This document shows positions 1 through 13,671 of a DNA stretch of 64,000 nucleotides, piece by piece (position 1 is the first letter of the stretch; every line of letters begins with the position of its first letter). The notes under the pieces are model-generated. The model was not told where the DNA came from, searched no databases, and saw only the letters and a program-made list of their open reading frames with translations. This stretch comes from Haematobia irritans (lineage: Eukaryota; Arthropoda; Insecta; Diptera; Muscidae): the NCBI RefSeq assembly GCF_050003625.1, contig NC_134400.1, positions 49,155,096 through 49,219,095 of the forward strand, read 5' to 3'. A program made the translations under genes and the position numbers.

Positions 1-1351
1 TATGATTATGGACTGATATGGACCACTTTTGGTATGGTTGTTAAATATCATATACTACAACCACGTACCTAATTTAAGGCAGATCGGATGAATTTTGCTT
101 CTCCAAAAGGCACCAGAGGTCAAATCTGGGGATCGGTTTATATGGGAGCTATATATTATTATGGACTGATAGGAACCAATTCCTGCATGGTTGTTGGATA
201 CCATATACTAACATCACGTACCAAATTTCAACCGAATGGGAAGAATTTTGCTCTTCCAAGGGGCTCTGGAGATCAAATCTGGGATCGGTTTATATGGGGC
301 ATATATATAATTATGGACCGATATCGACCAGTTTTTGCATGGGAGTGTGAGGCCATATATTAACACCACGTACCAAATTTCAACTGAATCAGATGAATTT
401 TGGTCTTCCAAGAGGCTCCGGAGGTCAAATCTTGTGATCGGTTTATATGGGGGCTATATATAATTATGGACCGATGTGGACCAAGTTTTGCATGGTTGTT
501 AAAGACCATATACTAACATCACGTACCAAATTTCAGCCGGATCTGATGAAATTTGCATCTCTTAGCGGCCTCGAAAGCCAAATCGGGGGATCGGTTTATA
601 TGGGGGCTATATATAATTATGGACCGATGTGGACCAATTTTTGCATGGTTGCTAGAGACCATTTACTGACACCATGTACTAAATTTCAGCCGGATCGGAT
701 GAAATTTGCTTCTCTTAGAGGACTCGCAAGCCAAATGGGGGGATCGGTTTATATCGGGGCTATATATAATTATTGACCGATGTGGACCAATTTTTGCATG
801 GTTGCTAGAGACCATATACTGACACCATGTACCAAATTTCAGCCGGATCGGATGAAATTTGCTTCTCTTAGAGGCCTCGCAAGCCAAATCGGGGGATCGG
901 TTTATATGGGGGCTATATATAATTATGGACCGATGTGGACCAATTTTTGCATGGTTATTAGAGACCATATACTAACACCATGTACCAAATTTCAGCCGGA
1001 TCGGATGAAATTTGCTTCTCTTAGAGCGATCGCAAGCCAAATTTTGGGGTCCGTTTATATGGGGGCTATACGTAAAAGTGAACCGATAAGGCCCATTTGT
1101 AATACCATCCGACCTACATCAATAACAACTACTTGTGCCAAGTTTCAAGTCGATAGCTTGTTTCGTTCGGAAGTTAGCGTGATTTCAACAGACGGACGGA
1201 CGGACGGACAGACGGACATGCTCAGATCGACTCAGAATTTCACCACGACCCAGAATATATATACTTTATGGGGTCTTAGAGCAATATTTCGATGTGTTAC
1301 AAACGGAATGACAAAGTTAATATACCCCCCATCCTATGGTGGAGGGTATAA
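1..1351 (+). mobile_element. HL-2 (mini-me-like) element, 3' part
   Basis: The 3' portion of a non-autonomous element whose 5' end lies before the window. Positions 131 to about 1050 hold a minisatellite; the GATCGGTTTATAT motif starts at 131, 283, 436, 589, 742 and 895, a period of 152-153 bp. A GACG/GACA tract lies at about 1190-1218, followed by the core TCGACTCAGAATTTCACC and a short TA run near 1255. The copy ends in a hairpin (CCCCCCATCC..GGTGGAGGG) and GGGTATAA at about 1324-1351. The TA run, core and GACR tract match the mini-me element architecture described in Diptera. Helentron-like ancestry is inferred. Confidence 0.8.
131..1050 (+). repeat. 153-bp minisatellite inside HL-2
   Basis: Six or more diverged tandem units of 152-153 bp. 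Because 153 is 51 codons, a unit open in one frame stays open through the array, which produces long apparent proteins on both strands. I read these as non-coding. Confidence 0.85.
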
Positions 1352-1600
1352 CAAGTAAAGAAAGTCTAAAGTCGGGCGGGGCCGACTATATTAAACCCTG
1401 CACCACTTTGTAGATCTAAATTTTCGATACCATATCACATCCGTCAAATGTATTGGGTGTTATATATAAATCTTTGTCCCAAATACATACATTTAAATAT
1501 CACTCGATTTGGACAGAATTTGATAGACTTTTACAAAATCTATAGACTCAAAATTTATGTTGGCTAATGCACTAGGGTGGAACACAATTTTAGTAAAAAA
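1352..1600 (+). mobile_element. HL-1 5' module, copy a
   Basis: A roughly 245-bp module starting CAAGTAAAG, followed by the palindrome GTCGGGCGGGGCCGAC and a subterminal ACCCTGCACCAC. It ends GGAACACAATTTTAG plus an A run. It joins the GGGTATAA end of the preceding HL-2 element with no spacer. Confidence 0.8.
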
Positions 1601-1601
1601 C

Positions 1602-1848
1602 CAGTAAGGAAAGTCTAAAGTCGGGCGGGGCCGACTATATTATACCCTGCACCACTTTGTAGATCTAAATTTTCGATGCCATATCACATCCGTCAAATGT
1701 GTTGGGGGCTATATATAAAGGTTTGTCCCAAATACATACATTTAAATATCAATCGATCTGGAAGAATTTGATAGACTTCTACAAAATCTATAGACTCAAA
1801 ATTTAAGTCGGCTAATGCACTAGGGTGGAACACAATGTTAGTAAAAAA
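1602..1848 (+). mobile_element. HL-1 5' module, copy b, leading into the 987-bp array
   Basis: A second 5' module in direct orientation (CAGTAAGG start, same palindrome, TATACCCTGCACCAC). It runs straight into the first 987-bp unit. The arrangement of 5' module then 3' module matches the single-copy element at 28641-29859, so the array is probably an amplified 3' part of one HL-1 element. Confidence 0.8.
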
Positions 1849-2633
1849 ATATGGGAAACGTTTAAATCTGAAGCAATGTTAAGGAAACTTCGCAAAAGTT
1901 TACTTATGATTTATCGCTCGATATATATGTATTAGAAGTTTAGGAAAATTAGAGTCATTTTTACAACTTTTCGACTAAGCAGTGGCGATTTTACAAGGAA
2001 AATGTTGGTATTTTGACCATTTTTGTCGAAATCAGAAAAACATATATATGGGAGCTATATCTAAATCTGAACCGATTTCAAGCAAATTTGGCACGCATAG
2101 CTACAATGCTAATTCTACTCCCTGTGCAAAATTTCAACTAAATCGGAGTTAAAAATTGGCCTCTGTGGTCATATGAGTGTAAATCGGGCGAAAGCTTTAT
2201 ATGGGAGATATATCCAAATCTGAACCGATTTCAAGCAAATTTGGCACGCACAGTTACAACGCTAATTCTACTCCCTATGCAAATTTTCAACTAAATCGGA
2301 GCAAAAAATTGGCCTCTGTGGGCAAATGAGTGTAAATCGGGCGAAAGCTATATATGGGAGCTATATCTAAATCTGAACCGATTTTGCTGATATTTTGCAA
2401 GTTTTTCGAGACTCATAAAATATTCGGATGTACGGAATTTGAGGAAGATCGGTTGATATACACGCCAATTATGACCAGATCGGTGAAAAATATATATGGC
2501 AGCTATATCTAAATCTGAACCGTTTTTTTCCAAAATCAATAGGGATCGTCTTTGAGCCGAAACAGGACCCTATACCAAATTTTAGGACAATCGGACTAAA
2601 ACTGCGAGCTGTACTTTGCACACAAAAATACAT

Positions 2634-2697
2634 CAACAGACAGACAGACAGACGGACAGACAGACGGACAGACAGACGGACAGACAGACAGACGGAC
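2634..2697 (+). repeat. (GACA/GACG)n microsatellite, array unit 1
   Basis: A tetranucleotide tract mixing GACA and GACG, present at the same position in every 987-bp unit. Its internal pattern differs between unit types, and the last unit is longer by one GACA. Read on the minus strand it is (GTCY)n, the hallmark tract of dipteran mini-me elements. Confidence 0.85.
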
Positions 2698-2802
2698 ATC
2701 GCTAAATCGACTCAGAATTTAATTCTAAGCCGATCCGTATACTAAAAGGTTGGTCTATGATTACTCCTTCTTGGCGTTACATACAAATGCACAAACTTAT
2801 TA

Positions 2803-2835
2803 TACCCTGTACCACAGTAGTGGTGAAGGGTATAA
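2803..2835 (+). other. HL-1 3'-terminal hairpin (recurs every 987 bp)
   Basis: ATACCCTGTACCAC and GTGGTGAAGGGTAT form an imperfect palindrome around AGTA. The same structure closes every array unit and the solitary copies. The ATACCC..ACCAC arm also occurs near the HL-1 5' end, which makes it a subterminal inverted repeat. Confidence 0.8.
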
Positions 2836-5800
2836 ATATGGGAAACGTTTAAATCTGAAGCAATTTTAAGGAAACTTCGCAAAAGTTTACTTATGATTTA
2901 TCGCTCGATATATATGTATTAGAAGTTTAGGAAAATTAGAGTCATTTTTACAACTTTTCGACTAAGCAGTGGCGATTTTACAAGGAAAATGTTGGTATTT
3001 TGACCATTTTTGTCGAAATCAGAAAAACATATATATGGGAGCTATATCTAAATCTGAACCGATTTCAAGCAAATTTGGCACGCATAGCTACAATGCTAAT
3101 TCTACTCCCTGTGCAAAATTTCAACTAAATCGGAGTTAAAAATTGGCCTCTGTGGTCATATGAGTGTAAATCGGGCGAAAGCTTTATATGGGAGATATAT
3201 CCAAATCTGAACCGATTTCAAGCAAATTTGGCACGCACAGTTACAACGCTAATTCTACTCCCTATGCAAATTTTCAACTAAATCGGAGCAAAAAATTGGC
3301 CTCTGTGGGCAAATGAGTGTAAATCGGGCGAAAGCTATATATGGGAGCTATATCTAAATCTGAACCGATTTTGCTGATATTTTGCAAGTTTTTCGAGACT
3401 CATAAAATATTCGGATGTACGGAATTTGAGGAAGATCGGTTGATATACACGCCAATTATGACCAGATCGGTGAAAAATATATATGGCAGCTATATCTAAA
3501 TCTGAACCGTTTTTTTCCAAAATCAATAGGGATCGTCTTTGAGCCGAAACAGGACCCTATACCAAATTTTAGGACAATCGGACTAAAACTGCGAGCTGTA
3601 CTTTGCACACAAAAATACATCAACAGACAGACAGACAGACGGACAGACAGACGGACAGACAGACGGACAGACAGACAGACGGACATCGCTAAATCGACTC
3701 AGAATTTAATTCTAAGCCGATCCGTATACTAAAAGGTTGGTCTATGATTACTCCTTCTTGGCGTTACATACAAATGCACAAACTTATTATACCCTGTACC
3801 ACAGTAGTGGTGAAGGGTATAAATATGGGAAACGTTTAAATCTGAAGCAATTTTAAGGAAACTTCGCAAAAGTTTACTTATGATTTATCGCTCGATATAT
3901 ATGTATTAGAAGTTTAGGAAAATTAGAGTCATTTTTACAACTTTTCGACTAAGCAGTGGCGATTTTACAAGGAAAATGTTGGTATTTTGACCATTTTTGT
4001 CGAAATCAGAAAAACATATATATGGGAGCTATATCTAAATCTGAACCGATTTCAACCAAATTTGGCACGCATAGCTACAATGCTAATTCTACTCCCTGTG
4101 CAAAATTTCAACTAAATCGGAGTTAAAAATTGGCCTCTGTGGTCATATGAGTGTAAATCGAGCGAAAGCTTTATATGGGAGATATATCCAAATCTGAACC
4201 GATTTCAAGCAAATTTGGCACGCACAGTTACAACGCTAATTCTACTCCCTATGCAAATTTTCAACTAAATCGGAGCAAAAAATTGGCCTCTGTGGGCAAA
4301 TGAGTGTAAATCGGGCGAAAGCTATATATGGGAGCTATATCTAAATCTGAACCGATTTTGCTCATATTTTGCAAGTTTTTCGAGACTCATAAAATATTCG
4401 GATGTACGGAATTTGAGGAAGATCGGTTGATATACACGCCAATTATGACCAGATCGGTGAAAAATATATATGGCAGCTATATCTAAATCTGAACCGATTT
4501 TTTCCAAAATCAATAGGGATCGTCTTTGAGCCGAAACAGGACCCTATACCAAATTTTAGGACAATCGGACTAAAACTGCGAGCTGTACTTTGCACACAAA
4601 AATACATCAACAGACAGACAGACAGACAGACAGACAGACGGACAGACAGACGGACAGACAGACAGACGGACATCGCTAAATCGACTCAGAATTTAATTCT
4701 AAGCCGATCCGTATACTAAAAGGTTGGTCTATGATTACTCCTTCTTGGCGTTACATACAAATGCACAAACTTATTATACCCTGTACCACAGTAGTGGTGA
4801 AGGGTATAAATATGGGAAACGTTTAAATCTGAAGCAATGTTAAGGAAACTTCGCAAAAGTTTACTTATGATTTATCGCTCGATATATATGTATTAGAAGT
4901 TTAGGAAAATTAGAGTCATTTTTACAACTTTTCGACTAAGCAGTGGCGATTTTACAAGGAAAATGTTGGTATTTTGACCATTTTTGTCGAAATCAGAAAA
5001 ACATATATATGGGAGCTATATCTAAATCTGAACCGATTTCAAGCAAATTTGGCACGCATAGCTACAATGCTAATTCTACTCCCTGTGCAAAATTTCAACT
5101 AAATCGGAGTTAAAAATTGGCCTCTGTGGTCATATGAGTGTAAATCGGGCGAAAGCTTTATATGGGAGATATATCCAAATCTGAACCGATTTCAAGCAAA
5201 TTTGGCACGCACAGTTACAACGCTAATTCTACTCCCTATGCAAATTTTCAACTAAATCGGAGCAAAAAATTGGCCTCTGTGGGCAAATGAGTGTAAATCG
5301 GGCGAAAGCTATATATGGGAGCTATATCTAAATCTGAACCGATTTTGCTGATATTTTGCAAGTTTTTCGAGACTCATAAAATATTCGGATGTACGGAATT
5401 TGAGGAAGATCGGTTGATATATACGCCAATTATGACCAGATCGGTGAAAAATATATATGGCAGCTATATCTAAATCTGAACCGTTTTTTTCCAAAATCAA
5501 TAGGGATCGTCTTTGAGCCGAAACAGGACCCTATACCAAATTTTAGGACAATCGGACTAAAACTGCGAGCTGTACTTTGCACACAAAAATACATCAACAG
5601 ACAGACAGACAGACGGACAGACAGACGGACAGACAGACGGACAGACAGACAGACGGACATCGCTAAATCGACTCAGAATTTAATTCTAAGCCGATCCGTA
5701 TACTAAAAGGTTGGTCTATGATTACTCCTTCTTGGCGTTACATACAAATGCACAAACTTATTATACCCTGTACCACAGTAGTGGTGAAGGGTATAAATAT

Positions 5801-8800
5801 GGGAAACGTTTAAATCTGAAGCAATTTTAAGGAAACTTCGCAAAAGTTTACTTATGATTTATCGCTCGATATATATGTATTAGAAGTTTAGGAAAATTAG
5901 AGTCATTTTTACAACTTTTCGACTAAGCAGTGGCGATTTTACAAGGAAAATGTTGGTATTTTGACCATTTTTGTCGAAATCAGAAAAACATATATATGGG
6001 AGCTATATCTAAATCTGAACCGATTTCAAGCAAATTTGGCACGCATAGCTACAATGCTAATTCTACTCCCTGTGCAAAATTTCAACTAAATCGGAGTTAA
6101 AAATTGGCCTCTGTGGTCATATGAGTGTAAATCGGGCGAAAGCTTTATATGGGAGATATATCCAAATCTGAACCGATTTCAAGCAAATTTGGCACGCACA
6201 GTTACAACGCTAATTCTACTCCCTATGCAAATTTTCAACTAAATCGGAGCAAAAAATTGGCCTCTGTGGGCAAATGAGTGTAAATCGGGCGAAAGCTATA
6301 TATGGGAGCTATATCTAAATCTGAACCGATTTTGCTGATATTTTGCAAGTTTTTCGAGACTCATAAAATATTCGGATGTACGGAATTTGAGGAAGATCGG
6401 TTGATATACACGCCAATTATGACCAGATCGGTGAAAAATATATATGGCAGCTATATCTAAATCTGAACCGTTTTTTTCCAAAATCAATAGGGATCGTCTT
6501 TGAGCCGAAACAGGACCCTATACCAAATTTTAGGACAATCGGACTAAAACTGCGAGCTGTACTTTGCACACAAAAATACATCAACAGACAGACAGACAGA
6601 CGGACAGACAGACGGACAGACAGACGGACAGACAGACAGACGGACATCGCTAAATCGACTCAGAATTTAATTCTAAGCCGATCCGTATACTAAAAGGTTG
6701 GTCTATGATTACTCCTTCTTGGCGTTACATACAAATGCACAAACTTATTATACCCTGTACCACAGTAGTGGTGAAGGGTATAAATATGGGAAACGTTTAA
6801 ATCTGAAGCAATTTTAAGGAAACTTCGCAAAAGTTTACTTATGATTTATCGCTCGATATATATGTATTAGAAGTTTAGGAAAATTAGAGTCATTTTTACA
6901 ACTTTTCGACTAAGCAGTGGCGATTTTACAAGGAAAATGTTGGTATTTTGACCATTTTTGTCGAAATCAGAAAAACATATATATGGGAGCTATATCTAAA
7001 TCTGAACCGATTTCAACCAAATTTGGCACGCATAGCTACAATGCTAATTCTACTCCCTGTGCAAAATTTCAACTAAATCGGAGTTAAAAATTGGCCTCTG
7101 TGGTCATATGAGTGTAAATCGAGCGAAAGCTTTATATGGGAGATATATCCAAATCTGAACCGATTTCAAGCAAATTTGGCACGCACAGTTACAACGCTAA
7201 TTCTACTCCCTATGCAAATTTTCAACTAAATCGGAGCAAAAAATTGGCCTCTGTGGGCAAATGAGTGTAAATCGGGCGAAAGCTATATATGGGAGCTATA
7301 TCTAAATCTGAACCGATTTTGCTCATATTTTGCAAGTTTTTCGAGACTCATAAAATATTCGGATGTACGGAATTTGAGGAAGATCGGTTGATATACACGC
7401 CAATTATGACCAGATCGGTGAAAAATATATATGGCAGCTATATCTAAATCTGAACCAATTTTTTCCAAAATCAATAGGGATCGTCTTTGAGCCGAAACAG
7501 GACCCTATACCAAATTTTAGGACAATCGGACTAAAACTGCGAGCTGTACTTTGCACACAAAAATACATCAACAGACAGACAGACAGACAGACAGACAGAC
7601 GGACAGACGGACGGACAGACAGACAGACGGACATCGCTAAATCGACTCAGAATTTAATTCTAAGCCGATCCGTATACTAAAAGGTTGGTCTATGATTACT
7701 CCTTCTTGGCGTTACATACAAATGCACAAACTTATTATACCCTGTACCACAGTAGTGGTGAAGGGTATAAATATGGGAAACGTTTAAATCTGAAGCAATG
7801 TTAAGGAAACTTCGCAAAAGTTTACTTATGATTTATCGCTCGATATATATGTATTAGAAGTTTAGGAAAATTAGAGTCATTTTTACAACTTTTCGACTAA
7901 GCAGTGGCGATTTTACAAGGAAAATGTTGGTATTTTGACCATTTTTGTCGAAATCAGAAAAACATATATATGGGAGCTATATCTAAATCTGAACCGATTT
8001 CAAGCAAATTTGGCACGCATAGCTACAATGCTAATTCTACTCCCTGTGCAAAATTTCAACTAAATCGGAGTTAAAAATTGGCCTCTGTGGTCATATGAGT
8101 GTAAATCGGGCGAAAGCTTTATATGGGAGATATATCCAAATCTGAACCGATTTCAAGCAAATTTGGCACGCACAGTTACAACGCTAATTCTACTCCCTAT
8201 GCAAATTTTCAACTAAATCGGAGCAAAAAATTGGCCTCTGTGGGCAAATGAGTGTAAATCGGGCGAAAGCTATATATGGGAGCTATATCTAAATCTGAAC
8301 CGATTTTGCTGATATTTTGCAAGTTTTTCGAGACTCATAAAATATTCGGATGTACGGAATTTGAGGAAGATCGGTTGATATACACGCCAATTATGACCAG
8401 ATCGGTGAAAAATATATATGGCAGCTATATCTAAATCTGAACCGTTTTTTTCCAAAATCAATAGGGATCGTCTTTGAGCCGAAACAGGACCCTATACCAA
8501 ATTTTAGGACAATCGGACTAAAACTGCGAGCTGTACTTTGCACACAAAAATACATCAACAGACAGACAGACAGACGGACAGACAGACGGACAGACAGACG
8601 GACAGACAGACAGACGGACATCGCTAAATCGACTCAGAATTTAATTCTAAGCCGATCCGTATACTAAAAGGTTGGTCTATGATTACTCCTTCTTGGCGTT
8701 ACATACAAATGCACAAACTTATTATACCCTGTACCACAGTAGTGGTGAAGGGTATAAATATGGGAAACGTTTAAATCTGAAGCAATTTTAAGGAAACTTC

Positions 8801-11800
8801 GCAAAAGTTTACTTATGATTTATCGCTCGATATATATGTATTAGAAGTTTAGGAAAATTAGAGTCATTTTTACAACTTTTCGACTAAGCAGTGGCGATTT
8901 TACAAGGAAAATGTTGGTATTTTGACCATTTTTGTCGAAATCAGAAAAACATATATATGGGAGCTATATCTAAATCTGAACCGATTTCAAGCAAATTTGG
9001 CACGCATAGCTACAATGCTAATTCTACTCCCTGTGCAAAATTTCAACTAAATCGGAGTTAAAAATTGGCCTCTGTGGTCATATGAGTGTAAATCGGGCGA
9101 AAGCTTTATATGGGAGATATATCCAAATCTGAACCGATTTCAAGCAAATTTGGCACGCACAGTTACAACGCTAATTCTACTCCCTATGCAAATTTTCAAC
9201 TAAATCGGAGCAAAAAATTGGCCTCTGTGGGCAAATGAGTGTAAATCGGGCGAAAGCTATATATGGGAGCTATATCTAAATCTGAACCGATTTTGCTGAT
9301 ATTTTGCAAGTTTTTCGAGACTCATAAAATATTCGGATGTACGGAATTTGAGGAAGATCGGTTGATATACACGCCAATTATGACCAGATCGGTGAAAAAT
9401 ATATATGGCAGCTATATCTAAATCTGAACCGTTTTTTTCCAAAATCAATAGGGATCGTCTTTGAGCCGAAACAGGACCCTATACCAAATTTTAGGACAAT
9501 CGGACTAAAACTGCGAGCTGTACTTTGCACACAAAAATACATCAACAGACAGACAGACAGACGGACAGACAGACGGACAGACAGACGGACAGACAGACAG
9601 ACGGACATCGCTAAATCGACTCAGAATTTAATTCTAAGCCGATCCGTATACTAAAAGGTTGGTCTATGATTACTCCTTCTTGGCGTTACATACAAATGCA
9701 CAAACTTATTATACCCTGTACCACAGTAGTGGTGAAGGGTATAAATATGGGAAACGTTTAAATCTGAAGCAATTTTAAGGAAACTTCGCAAAAGTTTACT
9801 TATGATTTATCGCTCGATATATATGTATTAGAAGTTTAGGAAAATTAGAGTCATTTTTACAACTTTTCGACTAAGCAGTGGCGATTTTACAAGGAAAATG
9901 TTGGTATTTTGACCATTTTTGTCGAAATCAGAAAAACATATATATGGGAGCTATATCTAAATCTGAACCGATTTCAACCAAATTTGGCACGCATAGCTAC
10001 AATGCTAATTCTACTCCCTGTGCAAAATTTCAACTAAATCGGAGTTAAAAATTGGCCTCTGTGGTCATATGAGTGTAAATCGAGCGAAAGCTTTATATGG
10101 GAGATATATCCAAATCTGAACCGATTTCAAGCAAATTTGGCACGCACAGTTACAACGCTAATTCTACTCCCTATGCAAATTTTCAACTAAATCGGAGCAA
10201 AAAATTGGCCTCTGTGGGCAAATGAGTGTAAATCGGGCGAAAGCTATATATGGGAGCTATATCTAAATCTGAACCGATTTTGCTCATATTTTGCAAGTTT
10301 TTCGAGACTCATAAAATATTCGGATGTACGGAATTTGAGGAAGATCGGTTGATATACACGCCAATTATGACCAGATCGGTGAAAAATATATATGGCAGCT
10401 ATATCTAAATCTGAACCGATTTTTTCCAAAATCAATAGGGATCGTCTTTGAGCCGAAACAGGACCCTATACCAAATTTTAGGACAATCGGACTAAAACTG
10501 CGAGCTGTACTTTGCACACAAAAATACATCAACAGACAGACAGACAGACAGACAGACAGACGGACAGACGGACGGACAGACAGACAGACGGACATCGCTA
10601 AATCGACTCAGAATTTAATTCTAAGCCGATCCGTATACTAAAAGGTTGGTCTATGATTACTCCTTCTTGGCGTTACATACAAATGCACAAACTTATTATA
10701 CCCTGTACCACAGTAGTGGTGAAGGGTATAAATATGGGAAACGTTTAAATCTGAAGCAATGTTAAGGAAACTTCGCAAAAGTTTACTTATGATTTATCGC
10801 TCGATATATATGTATTAGAAGTTTAGGAAAATTAGAGTCATTTTTACAACTTTTCGACTAAGCAGTGGCGATTTTACAAGGAAAATGTTGGTATTTTGAC
10901 CATTTTTGTCGAAATCAGAAAAACATATATATGGGAGCTATATCTAAATCTGAACCGATTTCAAGCAAATTTGGCACGCATAGCTACAATGCTAATTCTA
11001 CTCCCTGTGCAAAATTTCAACTAAATCGGAGTTAAAAATTGGCCTCTGTGGTCATATGAGTGTAAATCGGGCGAAAGCTTTATATGGGAGATATATCCAA
11101 ATCTGAACCGATTTCAAGCAAATTTGGCACGCACAGTTACAACGCTAATTCTACTCCCTATGCAAATTTTCAACTAAATCGGAGCAAAAAATTGGCCTCT
11201 GTGGGCAAATGAGTGTAAATCGGGCGAAAGCTATATATGGGAGCTATATCTAAATCTGAACCGATTTTGCTGATATTTTGCAAGTTTTTCGAGACTCATA
11301 AAATATTCGGATGTACGGAATTTGAGGAAGATCGGTTGATATACACGCCAATTATGACCAGATCGGTGAAAAATATATATGGCAGCTATATCTAAATCTG
11401 AACCGTTTTTTTCCAAAATCAATAGGGATCGTCTTTGAGCCGAAACAGGACCCTATACCAAATTTTAGGACAATCGGACTAAAACTGCGAGCTGTACTTT
11501 GCACACAAAAATACATCAACAGACAGACAGACAGACGGACAGACAGACGGACAGACAGACGGACAGACAGACAGACGGACATCGCTAAATCGACTCAGAA
11601 TTTAATTCTAAGCCGATCCGTATACTAAAAGGTTGGTCTATGATTACTCCTTCTTGGCGTTACATACAAATGCACAAACTTATTATACCCTGTACCACAG
11701 TAGTGGTGAAGGGTATAAATATGGGAAACGTTTAAATCTGAAGCAATTTTAAGGAAACTTCGCAAAAGTTTACTTATGATTTATCGCTCGATATATATGT

Positions 11801-12505
11801 ATTAGAAGTTTAGGAAAATTAGAGTCATTTTTACAACTTTTCGACTAAGCAGTGGCGATTTTACAAGGAAAATGTTGGTATTTTGACCATTTTTGTCGAA
11901 ATCAGAAAAACATATATATGGGAGCTATATCTAAATCTGAACCGATTTCAACCAAATTTGGCACGCATAGCTACAATGCTAATTCTACTCCCTGTGCAAA
12001 ATTTCAACTAAATCGGAGTTAAAAATTGGCCTCTGTGGTCATATGAGTGTAAATCGGGCGAAAGCTTTATATGGGAGATATATCCAAATCTGAACCGATT
12101 TCAAGCAAATTTGGCACGCACAGTTACAACGCTAATTCTACTCCCTATGCAAATTTTCAACTAAATCGGAGCAAAAAATTGGCCTCTGTGGGCAAATGAG
12201 TGTAAATCGGGCGAAAGCTATATATGGGAGCTATATCTAAATCTGAACCGATTTTGCTCATATTTTGCAAGTTTTTCGAGACTCATAAAATATTCGGATG
12301 TACGGAATTTGAGGAAGATCGGTTGATATACACGCCAATTATGACCAGATCGGTGAAAAATATATATGGCAGCTATATCTAAATCTGAACCGATTTTTTC
12401 CAAAATCAATAGGGATCGTCTTTGAGCCGAAACAGGACCCTATACCAAATTTTAGGACAATCGGACTAAAACTGCGAGCTGTACTTTGCACACAAAAATA
12501 CATCA

Positions 12506-12539
<34 letters not shown>

Positions 12540-12710
12540 GGACAGACAGACGGACAGACAGACAGACGGACATCGCTAAATCGACTCAGAATTTAATTCT
12601 AAGCCGATCCGTATACTAAAAGGTTGGTCTATGATTACTCCTTCTTGGCGTTACATACAAATGCACAAACTTATTATACCCTGTACCACAGTAGTGGTGA
12701 AGGGTATAAC

Positions 12711-13671
12711 CAGTAAGGAAAGTCTAAAGTCGGGCGGGGCCGACTATATTATACCCTGCACCACTTTGTAGATCTAAATTTTCGATACCATATCACATCC
12801 GTCAAATGTGTTGGGGGCTATATATAAAGGTTTGTCCCATATACATACATTTAAATATCACTCGATCTGGAAGAATTTTATAGACTTCTACAAAATCTAT
12901 AGACTCAAAATTTAAGTCGGCTAATGCACTAGGGTGGAACACAATGTTAGTAAAAACAAGTAAGGAAAGTCTAAAGTCGGGCGGGGCCGACTATAGTATA
13001 CCCTGCACCACTTTGTAGATCAAAATTTTCGGTACCATATCACATCCGTCAAATGTGTTGGGGGCCATATATAAACGTTTGTCCCAAATACATACATTTA
13101 AATATCACTCGATCTGGACAGAATTTGATAGACTTCAACAAAATCTATAGACTCAAAATTTAAGCTAATGCACTACGGTGGAACACAATGTTAGTAAAAA
13201 AACAAGTCGGGCGGGTCCGACTATATTATACCCTGCACCACTTGGTAGATATCATACCATATCATATCCGTTAAATGTGTTGGGGGCTATATATAAAGGT
13301 TTATCCCAAATACATACATTTAAATATCACTCGATCAGGACAGAATTTGAGTTCTACAAAACCTATAGACTCAAAATTTAAGTCGGCTAATGGACTAGGG
13401 TGGAACACAATGTTAGTAAAAAACAAGTAAGGAAAGTCTAAAGTCGGGCGGTGCCGACTATATTATACCCTGCTCCACTTTGTAGATCTAAATTTTCGAT
13501 ACCATATCACATCCGTCAAATGTGTTGGGGGCTATATATAAAGGTTTGTCCCAAATACATACATTTAAATATCACTCGATCTGGAATAATTTGATAGACT
13601 TCTACAAAATCTATAGACTCAAAATTTAAGTCGGCTAATGCATTAGGGTGGAACACAATGTTAGTAAGAAA
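12711..13671 (+). mobile_element. Four tandem HL-1 5' modules
   Basis: Direct copies at about 12711-12956, 12957-13202, 13203-13423 and 13424-13671. Each starts CAGTAAGG or CAAGT and carries the GTCGG..CCGAC palindrome and TATACCCTGC. The third lacks the first bases and has internal deletions. The first abuts the 3' end of the 987-bp array. Confidence 0.8.

Larger units (their letters stand above)
1849..12709 (+). repeat. 11-unit tandem array of a 987-bp HL-1 3' module
   Basis: Units start with ATATGGGAAACG at 1849, 2836, 3823, 4810, 5797, 6784, 7771, 8758, 9745, 10732 and 11719. The spacing is exactly 987 bp, and the last unit is about 991 bp because it has one extra GACA. Each unit holds three 153-bp sub-repeats (TATATGGGAGCTATATC), a GACA/GACG tract, the core ATCGACTCAGAATTTAATTC, and a hairpin ACCACAGTAGTGGT followed by GGGTATAA. 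Variant sites follow a three-unit cycle. Units 1, 4, 7 and 10 read GAAGCAATGTT. Units 3, 6, 9 and 11 carry CAACCAAATTTGG and CTCATATTTTGC. Short open frames of 63 and 76 codons recur in each unit and are not judged to be genes. Confidence 0.93.

Noticed and set aside
447..1358. Long frames of 100-190 codons with repeating GGSVYMGAIYNYGPMWTNF-type peptides
   Set aside because: They follow the 153-bp repeat (51 codons), occur on both strands, and recur with degraded starts and stops in other copies. No domain or codon signal supports a protein.
2348..12409. Repeated 63- and 76-codon minus-strand frames in each 987-bp unit (for example MSVCLSVRLSVRL)
   Set aside because: The second reads through the GACA/GACG tract and the first through the 153-bp repeats. 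They recur only because the DNA repeats.
1849..12709. CRISPR-like array
   Set aside because: Units are nearly identical over the whole 987 bp with no repeat/spacer alternation, in a eukaryotic context.
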